Source: JANOBJ01 sp031411575
GTDB taxonomy: Bacteria > Pseudomonadota > Gammaproteobacteria > Burkholderiales > Burkholderiaceae_C
NCBI GenBank assembly: GCA_031411575.1
Contig: JANOBJ010000281.1
Location: 1-30,141, forward strand
Direction: 5' to 3'
DNA length: 30,141 bases
In this document: in pieces, positions 14,223 through 21,743 of the stretch
Numbering within the stretch: position 1 is the first letter of the stretch
Layout: every line of letters starts with the position of its first letter
Position numbers and translations under genes: made by a program
The notes under the pieces: generated by a model
Databases searched by the model: none
What the model was told of the DNA's origin: nothing
What the model saw: only the letters and a program-made list of their open reading frames with translations

Positions 14223-17131
14223 CAGGCGACCTTCCGCTCTTCGCCCGCGCCGAACAGATTGCTCGTGCAGCGACCACACAGGGTGGGGTGAGCCGGGTCG
14301 TGGCCGACGTCGGGCCGGTAATGCCAGCAGCGCTCGCATTTAGCATCAGAACTGGCTGTAGTGCTTATCGCCAGGCCATTGTTTGCTACTAAAGTAATAG
14401 CAGATGTGATGAATACGAACTTCAGGTCATCGCCCAGGCTGGCCAGCAGCGCATGGTCTTGCGTGCCAACTTGCAGGGCCACATTGGCCTGCAGCGAGGA
14501 ACCCACTTTGCCGTCCGCGCGCAGCACTTCGATGTCCTTGTTAACCGCGTCACGGATCTCGCGGATGCGCGACCACTTGGCCAGCAGTGCCTCGTCGGGC
14601 GCATCGAATGTGGCAAAGGTCTCCAGGAAGATCGATTCACTGCTGCCCACGATGCCCCAGGCTTCTTCGGCCGTGAAACTCAGAAACGGCGCCATCCAGC
14701 GCAGCATGGCTTGGGTGATGTGGTGCAGCGCGGTCTGGGCGCTGCGGCGCGCCAGCGATGTTGGCGCCGTGGTGTAGAGCCGGTCCTTCAGGATGTCGAG
14801 GTAGAAGGCGCCGAGGTCTTCCGAGCAGTAGATCTGCAGCTTGGCCACCACCGGGTGAAACTCGTACACCGCGTAGTGCGCCAGGATCTCGGCCTGCAAC
14901 TGCGCGGCGCGCGACAGGGCGTAACGGTCGATCTCCAGCATCTGCTCAACCGGAATGCCGTCCTTTTGCATGTCGAAGTCGCTGGTATTGGCCAGCAGGA
15001 AGCGCAGCGTGTTGCGGACGCGGCGGTACGCATCGGTCACGCGCGCGATGACCTTCTTGTCCATCGGCGGGTCGCCCGAGTAGTCGGTCGACGCCACCCA
15101 CAGCCGCGCGATCTCGGCGCCCGGGTCCTTGGCAAAGGTGGCGATCTCGATCACGTTGCCGAGCGACTTGCTCATCTTGCGCCCCTGCCCGTCCACGTTG
15201 AAGCCGTGCGTCAGGATGCCGCGGTAGGGCGCGCGGCCATAGAGCGCGCAGCCCAGCAGCAGCGAGCTGTGGAACCAGCCGCGGTGCTGGTCGTGGCCTT
15301 CGAGGTACAGGTCCGCCTCGGGGCCGTCGGCGTGGTAGGGCAAGCGGTCGTAGGCCTGCGCATGGCTGCCGCGCAGCACGTGCTGGAAGGTGGAACCCGA
15401 GTCGAACCAGACCTCCAGGATGTCGGTGCTCTTGGTGTAGTGCTTCGCGTCCTCGGCGCCCAGAATGTCTTCGGCCGTCACGCGGCTCCAGGCCTCGACA
15501 CCGCCGCGTTCGACGATGTCGGCCGCCTGGTCAAGGATATCCATGGTGCGCGGGTGCAGTTCACCCGAATCCCGGTGCAGGAAGAACGGGATCGGCACGC
15601 CCCAGCTGCGCTGGCGGCTGATGCACCAGTCGGGCCGGCCCGCGATCATGTCGCGCAGGCGGGCGCGGCCGTTCTCCGGGTAGAAGCGGGTGACTTCAAT
15701 CGCGTCCAGCGCGAGCTGGCGCAAGGTTTTGGGCGCCTTGTCCGTGGTGAACACGCCTTCGCCCTCGTCCATGCGCACGAACCACTGCGCCGCGGCGCGG
15801 TAGATCACCGGCGTCTTGTGACGCCAGCAGTGCGGGTAGCTGTGGGTGATGGTCTGCGTGGCCAGCAGGCGGCCGGCGGCTTTCAGCGCGTCCAGTATCA
15901 CCGGCACGGCTTTCCAGATATGCAGGCCGCCGAACAGCGGGAAATCGGCCGCGTAGGCACCGCTGCCCTGCACCGGGTTCAAGATGGCGTCCACCGGCAT
16001 GCCGTGTGCCACGCAGCTGTTGAAGTCGTCCACGCCGTAGGCGGGCGACGAGTGCACGATGCCGGTACCGTCGGCGTCGCTCACATACTCGGCCAGGTAA
16101 ACCGGCGAGAGGCGGCGGTAGCCGGCCTCCACATCGAACAGCGGGTGACGGAAGTTCAGGCCGCCGAGCGACTTGCCTGACGTCGTGGCGAGCACCGTGC
16201 CTTCCAGGCCGAAGCGCGTCAGGCATGTCTCGACCACCGTTTCGGCCAGTACCAAGGCACCGATCGGGGTGTCGACCAGTGCGTAGGTGAAGTCGGGGTT
16301 CGCGTTGAGCGCCTGGTTGGCCGGGATGGTCCAGGCGGTGGTGGTCCAGATCACGGCAAACGCGGACTTGCCTGCGGGCAGCGCGGGTAGGCCGAAGGCG
16401 GTGGCGAGCTTGCCCGTATCGTCGGCCTCGAACGCGACGTCCAGCGTTTCGCTTTTCTTGTCGGCGTATTCGATCTCGAATTCGGCCAGCGAGCTGCCGC
16501 AGTCAAAGCACCAGTACACGGGTTTCAGGCCGCGGTACACAAAGCCGCGCTCGATCACGCGCTTGAACGCGCGGATCTCGCCGGCCTCGTTGGCCGGGTT
16601 CATGGTGAGGTAGGGGCGCTCCCAGTCGCCGAGCACGCCGAGGCGGCGAAAGTCCTCGCGCTGCTGGTCGATCTGTTCGGTGGCGAAGGCGCGGCACATG
16701 GCCTGGATGTCCGCGCGGGACTGCTGGGGCGCCGCGCCGCCCGCAGGCCCCTGCGCGGCCGCCTCGGTGGATGCGGCGCCCAGTTTTTTGCCCTGCAGCT
16801 TCTCGATCGCGTTCTCGATCGGCAGGCCGTGGCAGTCCCAGCCCGGGATGTACTGCGCGTCAAAGCCGGCCAGTTGCCGGCTCTTCACAATCATGTCCTT
16901 CAGGATCTTGTTGAGGGCGTGGCCGATGTGCAGCTTGCCATTGGCGTAGGGCGGGCCGTCGTGCAGCACGAACAGCGGCGCGCCGTGCCGGGCGACGCGC
17001 AGGCGCTGGTACAGGCCCTCGTCCTGCCATGCCTTGACCCAGCCCGGCTCGCGCTTGGGCAGGTCGCCGCGCATCGGGAACGGCGTGTCGGGCAGGTTGA
17101 GGGTGGCGCGGTAGTCGGTGGTGTCGGTCAT
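14222..17131 (-). CDS. ileS: Isoleucyl-tRNA synthetase
   Basis: 969 residues, class I synthetase charging tRNA-Ile and editing misactivated valine. HIGH is at residues 68-71 and KMSKS at 652-656. The C-terminal zinc site uses Cys932, Cys935, Cys952 and Cys955 (CERC ... CGRC). The editing domain lies between about 200 and 400 (WTTTAWTIPANQALN). Residues 909-927, just before the zinc site, are encoded by a palindromic repeat element (copy C), so this stretch of an essential gene was supplied by a mobile or converted repeat. The N-terminal linker near residue 120 (AASTEAAAQGPAGGAAPQQ) is an Ala/Gly-rich insertion. No clear ribosome-binding site precedes the ATG. The 123 bp before it, up to ribF, carries a large inverted repeat. 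Confidence 0.97.
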   Translation of the reverse strand: MTDTTDYRATLNLPDTPFPMRGDLPKREPGWVKAWQDEGLYQRLRVARHGAPLFVLHDGPPYANGKLHIGHALNKILKDMIVKSRQLAGFDAQYIPGWDCHGLPIENAIEKLQGKKLGAASTEAAAQGPAGGAAPQQSRADIQAMCRAFATEQIDQQREDFRRLGVLGDWERPYLTMNPANEAGEIRAFKRVIERGFVYRGLKPVYWCFDCGSSLAEFEIEYADKKSETLDVAFEADDTGKLATAFGLPALPAGKSAFAVIWTTTAWTIPANQALNANPDFTYALVDTPIGALVLAETVVETCLTRFGLEGTVLATTSGKSLGGLNFRHPLFDVEAGYRRLSPVYLAEYVSDADGTGIVHSSPAYGVDDFNSCVAHGMPVDAILNPVQGSGAYAADFPLFGGLHIWKAVPVILDALKAAGRLLATQTITHSYPHCWRHKTPVIYRAAAQWFVRMDEGEGVFTTDKAPKTLRQLALDAIEVTRFYPENGRARLRDMIAGRPDWCISRQRSWGVPIPFFLHRDSGELHPRTMDILDQAADIVERGGVEAWSRVTAEDILGAEDAKHYTKSTDILEVWFDSGSTFQHVLRGSHAQAYDRLPYHADGPEADLYLEGHDQHRGWFHSSLLLGCALYGRAPYRGILTHGFNVDGQGRKMSKSLGNVIEIATFAKDPGAEIARLWVASTDYSGDPPMDKKVIARVTDAYRRVRNTLRFLLANTSDFDMQKDGIPVEQMLEIDRYALSRAAQLQAEILAHYAVYEFHPVVAKLQIYCSEDLGAFYLDILKDRLYTTAPTSLARRSAQTALHHITQAMLRWMAPFLSFTAEEAWGIVGSSESIFLETFATFDAPDEALLAKWSRIREIRDAVNKDIEVLRADGKVGSSLQANVALQVGTQDHALLASLGDDLKFVFITSAITLVANNGLAISTTASSDAKCERCWHYRPDVGHDPAHPTLCGRCTSNLFGAGEERKVA
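14352..14406 (-). repeat. AT-rich palindromic element, copy C, inside ileS
   Basis: In the coding direction it reads CATCTGCTATTACTTTAG then TAGCAAACAATGGCC and GATAAGCACTACAGCC. TGCTA and TAGCA are the inverted arms of a 19-base core. It shares the first nine bases (CATCTGCTA) with copy A and an exact 14-base block, ATAAGCACTACAGC, with copy E. It is translated in the same frame as copy A, giving SAITLVANNGLAISTTAS. Confidence 0.75.
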
Positions 17132-17152
17132 GGTGGAACTGCGAAAGCGAAT

Positions 17153-17233
17153 GGGCTTCGACAGGCTCAGCCCGGACGGAAAAGCCGGGAAGAGAAAAAG
17201 AAAGAGACCGTTCGCCCTGAGCCTGTCGAAGGG
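17153..17233. repeat. Inverted repeat of the TTCGACAGGCTCAG type between ribF and ileS
   Basis: The left arm, CTTCGACAGGCTCAG.. CGGACGG (17156-17179), and the right arm, CCG.. CTGAGCCTGTCGAAG (17208-17231), are inverted around about 28 purine-rich bases. This sequence is a widespread REP-like intergenic repeat in Proteobacteria (recalled, not searched). It would form a strong hairpin in the transcript running from ribF into ileS. Confidence 0.8.
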
Positions 17234-17254
17234 CAGCGACCGGCAACCTCAGCG

Positions 17255-18265
17255 CTAAATTCGGTCGCGGGTCGTCTGGCGGTGGGTCTGCCCGTGCAGC
17301 GATGCAAAGTACGCACGCGCGTCGGCGCAGTCCTTCTCGATGCCGGCTTTCAGGGCATCCAGACCGTCGTACTTCAGCTCGTCATGCAATTTGTGCAGCA
17401 GTTCCACACGAATGATTTTACCGTAGGCATCGTCGGTCCCCAGGGCCGCCGGCCAATCCAGGCAGTGCGTCTCCAGCAGCACCCGGCCCCGGTTCACGTC
17501 GTTGGCGTCCAGCGACGGCCGTATGCCCAGGTTGGCCACGCCGGTCAGCGGCGGCTCGGCCAAGCCCGTCACCCGCACCGCAAAAATGCCGCTGGCGGCC
17601 GGTTTCCAGTGTGAAAAGCGCAAGTTGAGGGTACGAAACCCGAGTTCGCGCCCGAGTTTGCGGCCATGCACCACATGCCCCGAGATCGCGTAGGGGCGCC
17701 CCAGCAGCGCCGCCACGTCGTCCATGCGCCCGTCTTTGAGCGCATTACGCACGGCCGAACTGGACACGCGCAGGCCATGCACCTCGTAGCTGTTCATGCG
17801 CGCCACGTCAAAGCCGTGGTGGCGGCCGGCCGCGTCGAGCATGGCGTAGTCACCGGCGCGGCGCGCGCCGAAGCGGAAGTCGTCGCCCACCAGCACGTAG
17901 CGCGCGCCCAGGCCCTGCATCAGCACATCGGCGATGAAGGCGTCGGGCGTTTGCGCGGCAAAGCGCGCATCAAAAGGCACCACCACCACCTGGTCCACGC
18001 CGCAGCGCGACAGCTCGGTCAGCTTGTCGCGCAGGGTGCCCACGCGGGCCGGCGCCAGCTCGGGCTTGCGCGCGGCCACCGCAAAGTAGTCGCGCGGGTG
18101 GGGTTCGAAGGTCAGCACGCAGCTGGGCACGCCACGGTGGCGCGCTTCGTTGTTCAGCAGGGCGAGCATGGCCTGGTGGCCGCGGTGCACGCCATCGAAA
18201 TTGCCGATCGTGAGGGCACAGGCGTCGGCGACGCCCGGGTGGTTGAAACCGCGGAAAACCTTCAT
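17255..18265 (-). CDS. ribF: Bifunctional riboflavin kinase / FAD synthetase
   Basis: 336 residues. It makes FMN from riboflavin and then FAD from FMN. The N-terminal nucleotidyltransferase motif IGNFDGVHRGH is at residues 20-30, and SSSAVRNAL marks the end of that domain. The kinase domain has GRPYAISGHVVHGRKLGRELGF followed by RTLN where most family members have PTAN; the Thr and Asn that contact the nucleotide and metal are kept. The catalytic Glu is in LLETHCLDW. The ATG at 18265 gives the normal MKVFRGF start; the frame continues to 18301 through repeat-like sequence and is not used. The gene lies upstream of ileS-lspA, the standard cluster order. Confidence 0.96.
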   Translation of the reverse strand: MKVFRGFNHPGVADACALTIGNFDGVHRGHQAMLALLNNEARHRGVPSCVLTFEPHPRDYFAVAARKPELAPARVGTLRDKLTELSRCGVDQVVVVPFDARFAAQTPDAFIADVLMQGLGARYVLVGDDFRFGARRAGDYAMLDAAGRHHGFDVARMNSYEVHGLRVSSSAVRNALKDGRMDDVAALLGRPYAISGHVVHGRKLGRELGFRTLNLRFSHWKPAASGIFAVRVTGLAEPPLTGVANLGIRPSLDANDVNRGRVLLETHCLDWPAALGTDDAYGKIIRVELLHKLHDELKYDGLDALKAGIEKDCADARAYFASLHGQTHRQTTRDRI

Positions 18266-18453
18266 CGGATCAATATCGTTTTGATAGCAGGCGGTGCCCA
18301 CCTGACAAGCACTGGACGCAAAATTGTCATGGAAAACAGGGTATATTGTGACTCAGCGCATGTGCCATCAGGCTGGCTTGGTTTGTGCATGTGGTCATCG
18401 ACATCCGCGTTTTTTGGTTCAGTGGTTTTTCGACTGTTTCAGGGGAGCGTATT

Positions 18454-19011
18454 TTGAAGGTGTTGAAGTTGTCGGCCCAAGGCCTGCCCCAGTCATGGAT
18501 TTCGCTGGAGCAGGCAGTGCTGCACTACGCAGCGGAAGAGGTGCGCTGGGAAATGGGCGGCGAGGTGGCGGTGTTTCGCGGCGGGCACAACGCCATGACC
18601 GGCGAGCAGTCGATCATCACGGTCAACAGCATCATCGGCACCAAGGGCGTGCCCAACATCAACCCGTTTAACCTCAAGCCCGGCCTGACCAACAGCAAGC
18701 TGTTCGCGCGCGACCGCAACATCTGCGCTTATTGCGGCAACCTTTTCCACGAGGAAGAGCTCACGCGCGAGCACATCATTCCGTTCGCCCAGAACGGCCG
18801 CGACCACTGGATGAACGTCGTCACTGCCTGCCGCGCCTGCAACCACCGCAAGAGCAGCCGCACGCCCGAACAGGCCAACATGCCGCTGCTGTACGCGCCC
18901 TATGTGCCCAGCCTGTGGGAAGACTTCATCCTGCGCAACCGCCGCATCCTGGCCGACCAGATGGAGTTTTTGATGTCGCATCTGCCCAAGACGTCACGCT
19001 TGCACGCGTGA
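18454..19011 (+). CDS. HNH endonuclease, free-standing
   Basis: 185 residues from a TTG start at 18454. I prefer this start because AGGGGAG lies six bases upstream and the protein then begins MKVLKLSAQG, whereas the ATG at 18385 adds residues without domain character. The HNH core has Cys91 and Cys94 (CAYC), the catalytic pair Glu106-His107 (LTREHIIPF), Asn121, then Cys126, Cys129, Asn130, His131 and Lys133 (CRACNHRK). This is a zinc-bound beta-beta-alpha metal nuclease. No methyltransferase, toxin or phage gene is adjacent, so a restriction or phage-packaging role has no contextual support. It diverges from ribF, with 188 bp between the starts. Confidence 0.88.
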   Translation: MKVLKLSAQGLPQSWISLEQAVLHYAAEEVRWEMGGEVAVFRGGHNAMTGEQSIITVNSIIGTKGVPNINPFNLKPGLTNSKLFARDRNICAYCGNLFHEEELTREHIIPFAQNGRDHWMNVVTACRACNHRKSSRTPEQANMPLLYAPYVPSLWEDFILRNRRILADQMEFLMSHLPKTSRLHA

Positions 19012-19028
19012 CGCCGTGATCCGCCACG

Positions 19029-19056
19029 AAAAAAGCCGTCATCCGACGGCTTTTTT
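19029..19056. terminator. Bidirectional intrinsic terminator
   Basis: AAAAAAGCCGTC, loop ATCC, then GACGGCTTTTTT. The stem is perfect, with A-run and T-run on opposite sides, so it can stop transcription from the HNH gene (plus) and from the convergent DUF11 gene (minus). It lies 18 bases after the HNH stop and 26 bases after the DUF11 stop. Confidence 0.93.
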
Positions 19057-19081
19057 GTTGGAGCGGGGCGGTAGCCCCCGT

Positions 19082-20662
19082 CTATTGCCCGGTGGCTGTC
19101 ACGCCACACAACACCTGGAGCGTGACGGTACTGTTGGCCGGAAATGCGGGAATGGTCGTTCCGGTCGAGAAGAACGTGGTCGACCCAGCCAGCACTGGTG
19201 TCCCCAGCGGCAGGCCGGTCGGACAGGACGCTCCTCCGGTGGTGGCGGCGCAGGTGACGGCGGTGCAATTCAATCCGGGCGCCACCGGGTCGGTCACCAC
19301 CGCATTGGTGGCGGTGCCCGGGCCGAGGTTGCCCACGGTCACGGTGTAGCTCACGGTTTGCCCGGCGGTGACGGTGCCGAGCGCATCCGTCTTGGTGATG
19401 CGCAGGTCAGCTGCGGGCGAGACCGTGCTGGTGACCGTGGCCGAGTTGTTCGAAGGCGTGGGGTCGGTGACCAGGGACGTCATCGTGACCCGTGCGTTGT
19501 TGGTGACCGTTCCGGTGAACGTACTCGACAGGGTGGCGGTGATGTTGTAGATCAGCGAGCCGTTGAGCGACAACGACACGGTGTTGTTGATATTCCCGGT
19601 GCCGGTCGGTGTGGTGCCGCAACTGGTGGCGACCAGCGTGGCGGAACCTGCGGCCTGGACTGAGCAGGTCCACGACGCGGTGCTGAAGGCGGGCGAGATC
19701 GTGTCGGTGACGGTGACACTGCTCACCACGCCAGGCCCGGGGTTGGCGACAGTCAGCGTGTAGAACACCGTTTGCCCCTGCAGCGCGGTGCTGGGCGACA
19801 CGGCTTTGCTGAATTGCAGATCGATGGGGAACGAGCGCGACAGGTCGGTCAGCGTGAAGCCGGTGGTACCCGCGTTGACGGTTGCCGCCGTCAAAGCGTT
19901 GATCCGCCACGTCTGGCTGGTGGCGCCTGTGCTGGAGACCAGGCACGGGGCGGGCGCAGCCGCACAGCCGGCCAATCCGGCCGGCGCTTCGGACAGCCCG
20001 TTTGGCGCGCCGGCCAGTCCGAGATCACCCCGGTTGGTGACGCTGATCGTGCTGCCGTTGGCGGCTGTCTGGAAGCTGGCCGATGGGACCTGGTACAGGT
20101 TGTAGTTGGCAGTGCCATCCTGCGCAATGATGTACAGGTCACCATTGGAGGTGCAGGAGAAGTCACCGCTGCCACCAGTGGGCAGGTTGGTTGGCGTGGT
20201 GGTGGACCAGTTGAGCGAGCGGACCACGGTGCCCGTGAAGGGATTGATTTCGAAGAACGCCGATGTGTTGGACATCGCATAGAAGCGGCCATCCGGGCAC
20301 GACGTCGCTCGGATGGTGTTGGCGGGCAGGGTGGTGGCAACCGGCGTGCCGTTGACGCAGGTTGCCGGGTCGATGGCGTTGATACGCGGGTTGGCGACCG
20401 TCTGCTCGACGTAATACACCCGCCCGTCCAGGCTGGCCACGCCCATGGCCGCGCTGGCAAACGACAGCGCGCACAGGTTGGTGGCGACGCCGGTCGTGGG
20501 GTTGAGCGAGAACAGCCGGTTAAACGGACCAGCCGCGTTGATGCCGCCGACGCCGTAAATCGTCTGGGCCTGCAGCGGCGCCGCCAGCAGCGCCGCCATC
20601 ACCAGCAGCAGCGGGGCTGTGCGACGGATGATCGCGGTCAAAAGACGCTTGAAAAACGGCAT
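19082..20662 (-). CDS. Secreted DUF11-repeat protein
   Basis: 526 residues from the ATG at 20662; a TTG at 20680 would add six residues and neither has a clear ribosome-binding site. There is a signal peptide (RRTAPLLLVMAALLAAPLQAQ). An N-terminal part of about 250 residues rich in Gly, Thr and Asn follows, with beta-propeller-like repeats (GVASLDGRVYYVE, PDGRFYAM, NGDLYIIAQDG). Two DUF11 (Ig-like) domains follow: SKAVSPSTALQGQTVFYTLTV, then ITKTDALGTVTAGQTVSYTV. Each ends with the NNSATV or TNAVVTDP type of strand. It is likely exported or surface-located, with an adhesive or structural role (inference). The protein ends straight after the second DUF11 domain, with no sorting motif or membrane anchor visible. 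Confidence 0.82.
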   Translation of the reverse strand: MPFFKRLLTAIIRRTAPLLLVMAALLAAPLQAQTIYGVGGINAAGPFNRLFSLNPTTGVATNLCALSFASAAMGVASLDGRVYYVEQTVANPRINAIDPATCVNGTPVATTLPANTIRATSCPDGRFYAMSNTSAFFEINPFTGTVVRSLNWSTTTPTNLPTGGSGDFSCTSNGDLYIIAQDGTANYNLYQVPSASFQTAANGSTISVTNRGDLGLAGAPNGLSEAPAGLAGCAAAPAPCLVSSTGATSQTWRINALTAATVNAGTTGFTLTDLSRSFPIDLQFSKAVSPSTALQGQTVFYTLTVANPGPGVVSSVTVTDTISPAFSTASWTCSVQAAGSATLVATSCGTTPTGTGNINNTVSLSLNGSLIYNITATLSSTFTGTVTNNARVTMTSLVTDPTPSNNSATVTSTVSPAADLRITKTDALGTVTAGQTVSYTVTVGNLGPGTATNAVVTDPVAPGLNCTAVTCAATTGGASCPTGLPLGTPVLAGSTTFFSTGTTIPAFPANSTVTLQVLCGVTATGQ

Positions 20663-20885
20663 AGGTGTTGTGAACGACAAAAGCTAGGCTGCGATGTTAA
20701 CCATACCGGGACGCACGACTTTGCGACCTGATACAACGGCTTACACGTTGTAATTTTAGTTCTAAATGACTAAGTTTCGGGAATGAATGTGTGGTTTGCG
20801 CATCAATTCGGACGGTGCGACGATTGCGCGCTCCGTCTGATGTGGGTGAGCCAGAACGCCGGGGCGTGGGTTGCCCGCGCCCTGA
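20663..20885. other. AT-rich intergenic region with a small inverted repeat
   Basis: This gap between two minus-strand genes is visibly more AT-rich than the neighbouring sequence. It contains ACAACG (20733-20738) and CGTTGT (20746-20751) inverted around seven bases, which could be an operator or a short hairpin. It must contain the promoter of the DUF11 gene unless that gene is read from upstream. I see no convincing -35/-10 pair and no gene. Confidence 0.4.
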
Positions 20886-21650
20886 TCAAAGGGGAACCGG
20901 GCAGGCAAACGGCACCGTTACGGTGAGGACCACCTGCGCGGGATTGCCCCCAGGCTGGCCGCCGCTTGGGTAATCGCGGTCCTTGTCCCGCTCTTTCTCT
21001 TTTTCCTTGTCGCCCTTGTCTTTATCCGACTCGCGCTCCCCACCCCGGTTGCGTTCCTTCTGCGGGCTGGTCGAGGTGGTCGCCGCGCTCCGGGAGGACG
21101 GCGATTTGTCGTCGCCAGCACGGTCCTTGCGGTCATCGCCGCCCTTGCGATCGCCTTTCTCGCGGTCGTCCTTGTCGCGGTCCTTGTCGTCGTGTTCCTT
21201 GGGGGGTTGTCCGCCACCCGGCGTTTGTGCCGGGCGCGTGGCCGTGACCTGGTAGGTCAGACGGTAGGCCTGACCTGTGCAAAACGCCGGCAAGGTAAAC
21301 CCGGCGGTCAACAGCGTGGCACACGTTGCAGGCGGTGGGGTGGTCGTGCCCGGTGCCGTGCGGGCCGACGGCAAGGGCTGGCCAGGATCGACCACGGCGT
21401 TTGACAGACACCAGCCCGACGGCCGTGTGTCGGCATCGCAGTTGCCCTGGGTATCGATGCTGGGGTTGGGCGCGCACGTGACCCGCCCGAGCGCCAGGCC
21501 GGCGGGTGTGGTGAGGGCGGCGGAAAACGGCGTTGCGGTCGGCGGGCGCGGGTCGGCGGGCGGCAGCATCCCTGTCGCCGGATCCCGGTCATTGGCGCAG
21601 GCGATGGTTGCCACCAGGAGCTGGCCGCAAATCAGCAGGGGAAATCGCAT
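20886..21650 (-). CDS. Exported protein of unknown function with a hypercharged linker
   Basis: 254 residues; I do not recognise a family. Residues 1-19 are a signal peptide ending ACA, with a less likely lipobox at Cys18. Residues 20-140 are rich in Pro, Thr and Cys (Cys59, 71, 81, 110, 124) and look like a disulphide-bonded extracellular domain ending in beta strands (AYRLTYQVTATRP). Residues 151-227 are almost only Asp, Lys, Arg, Glu and Gly, with short DKDRDK and EKEKER repeats, interrupted by a Ser/Thr stretch at 183-196. The last 27 residues return to a beta strand with a cysteine (AQVVLTVTVPFACPVPL). The charged block therefore looks inserted into a beta domain. The high GC coding makes antisense frames long, but the signal peptide and cysteine pattern support this one. 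Confidence 0.7.
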   Translation of the reverse strand: MRFPLLICGQLLVATIACANDRDPATGMLPPADPRPPTATPFSAALTTPAGLALGRVTCAPNPSIDTQGNCDADTRPSGWCLSNAVVDPGQPLPSARTAPGTTTPPPATCATLLTAGFTLPAFCTGQAYRLTYQVTATRPAQTPGGGQPPKEHDDKDRDKDDREKGDRKGGDDRKDRAGDDKSPSSRSAATTSTSPQKERNRGGERESDKDKGDKEKEKERDKDRDYPSGGQPGGNPAQVVLTVTVPFACPVPL

Positions 21651-21743
21651 GGTTATCTGGACTTAAGGCAAAGGTACCAAGTTTAACGGTGAAGCGCCCC
21701 TTGCGCTGCCATTTTGTCCCACGCAGGCGGTTTGGCGCGGAGA

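Noticed and set aside
20983..21255. Ser/Arg/Leu-rich open frame on the plus strand opposite the charged-linker protein
   Set aside because: It has no signal or motif and its composition is simply the complement of the Lys/Asp repeat codons.
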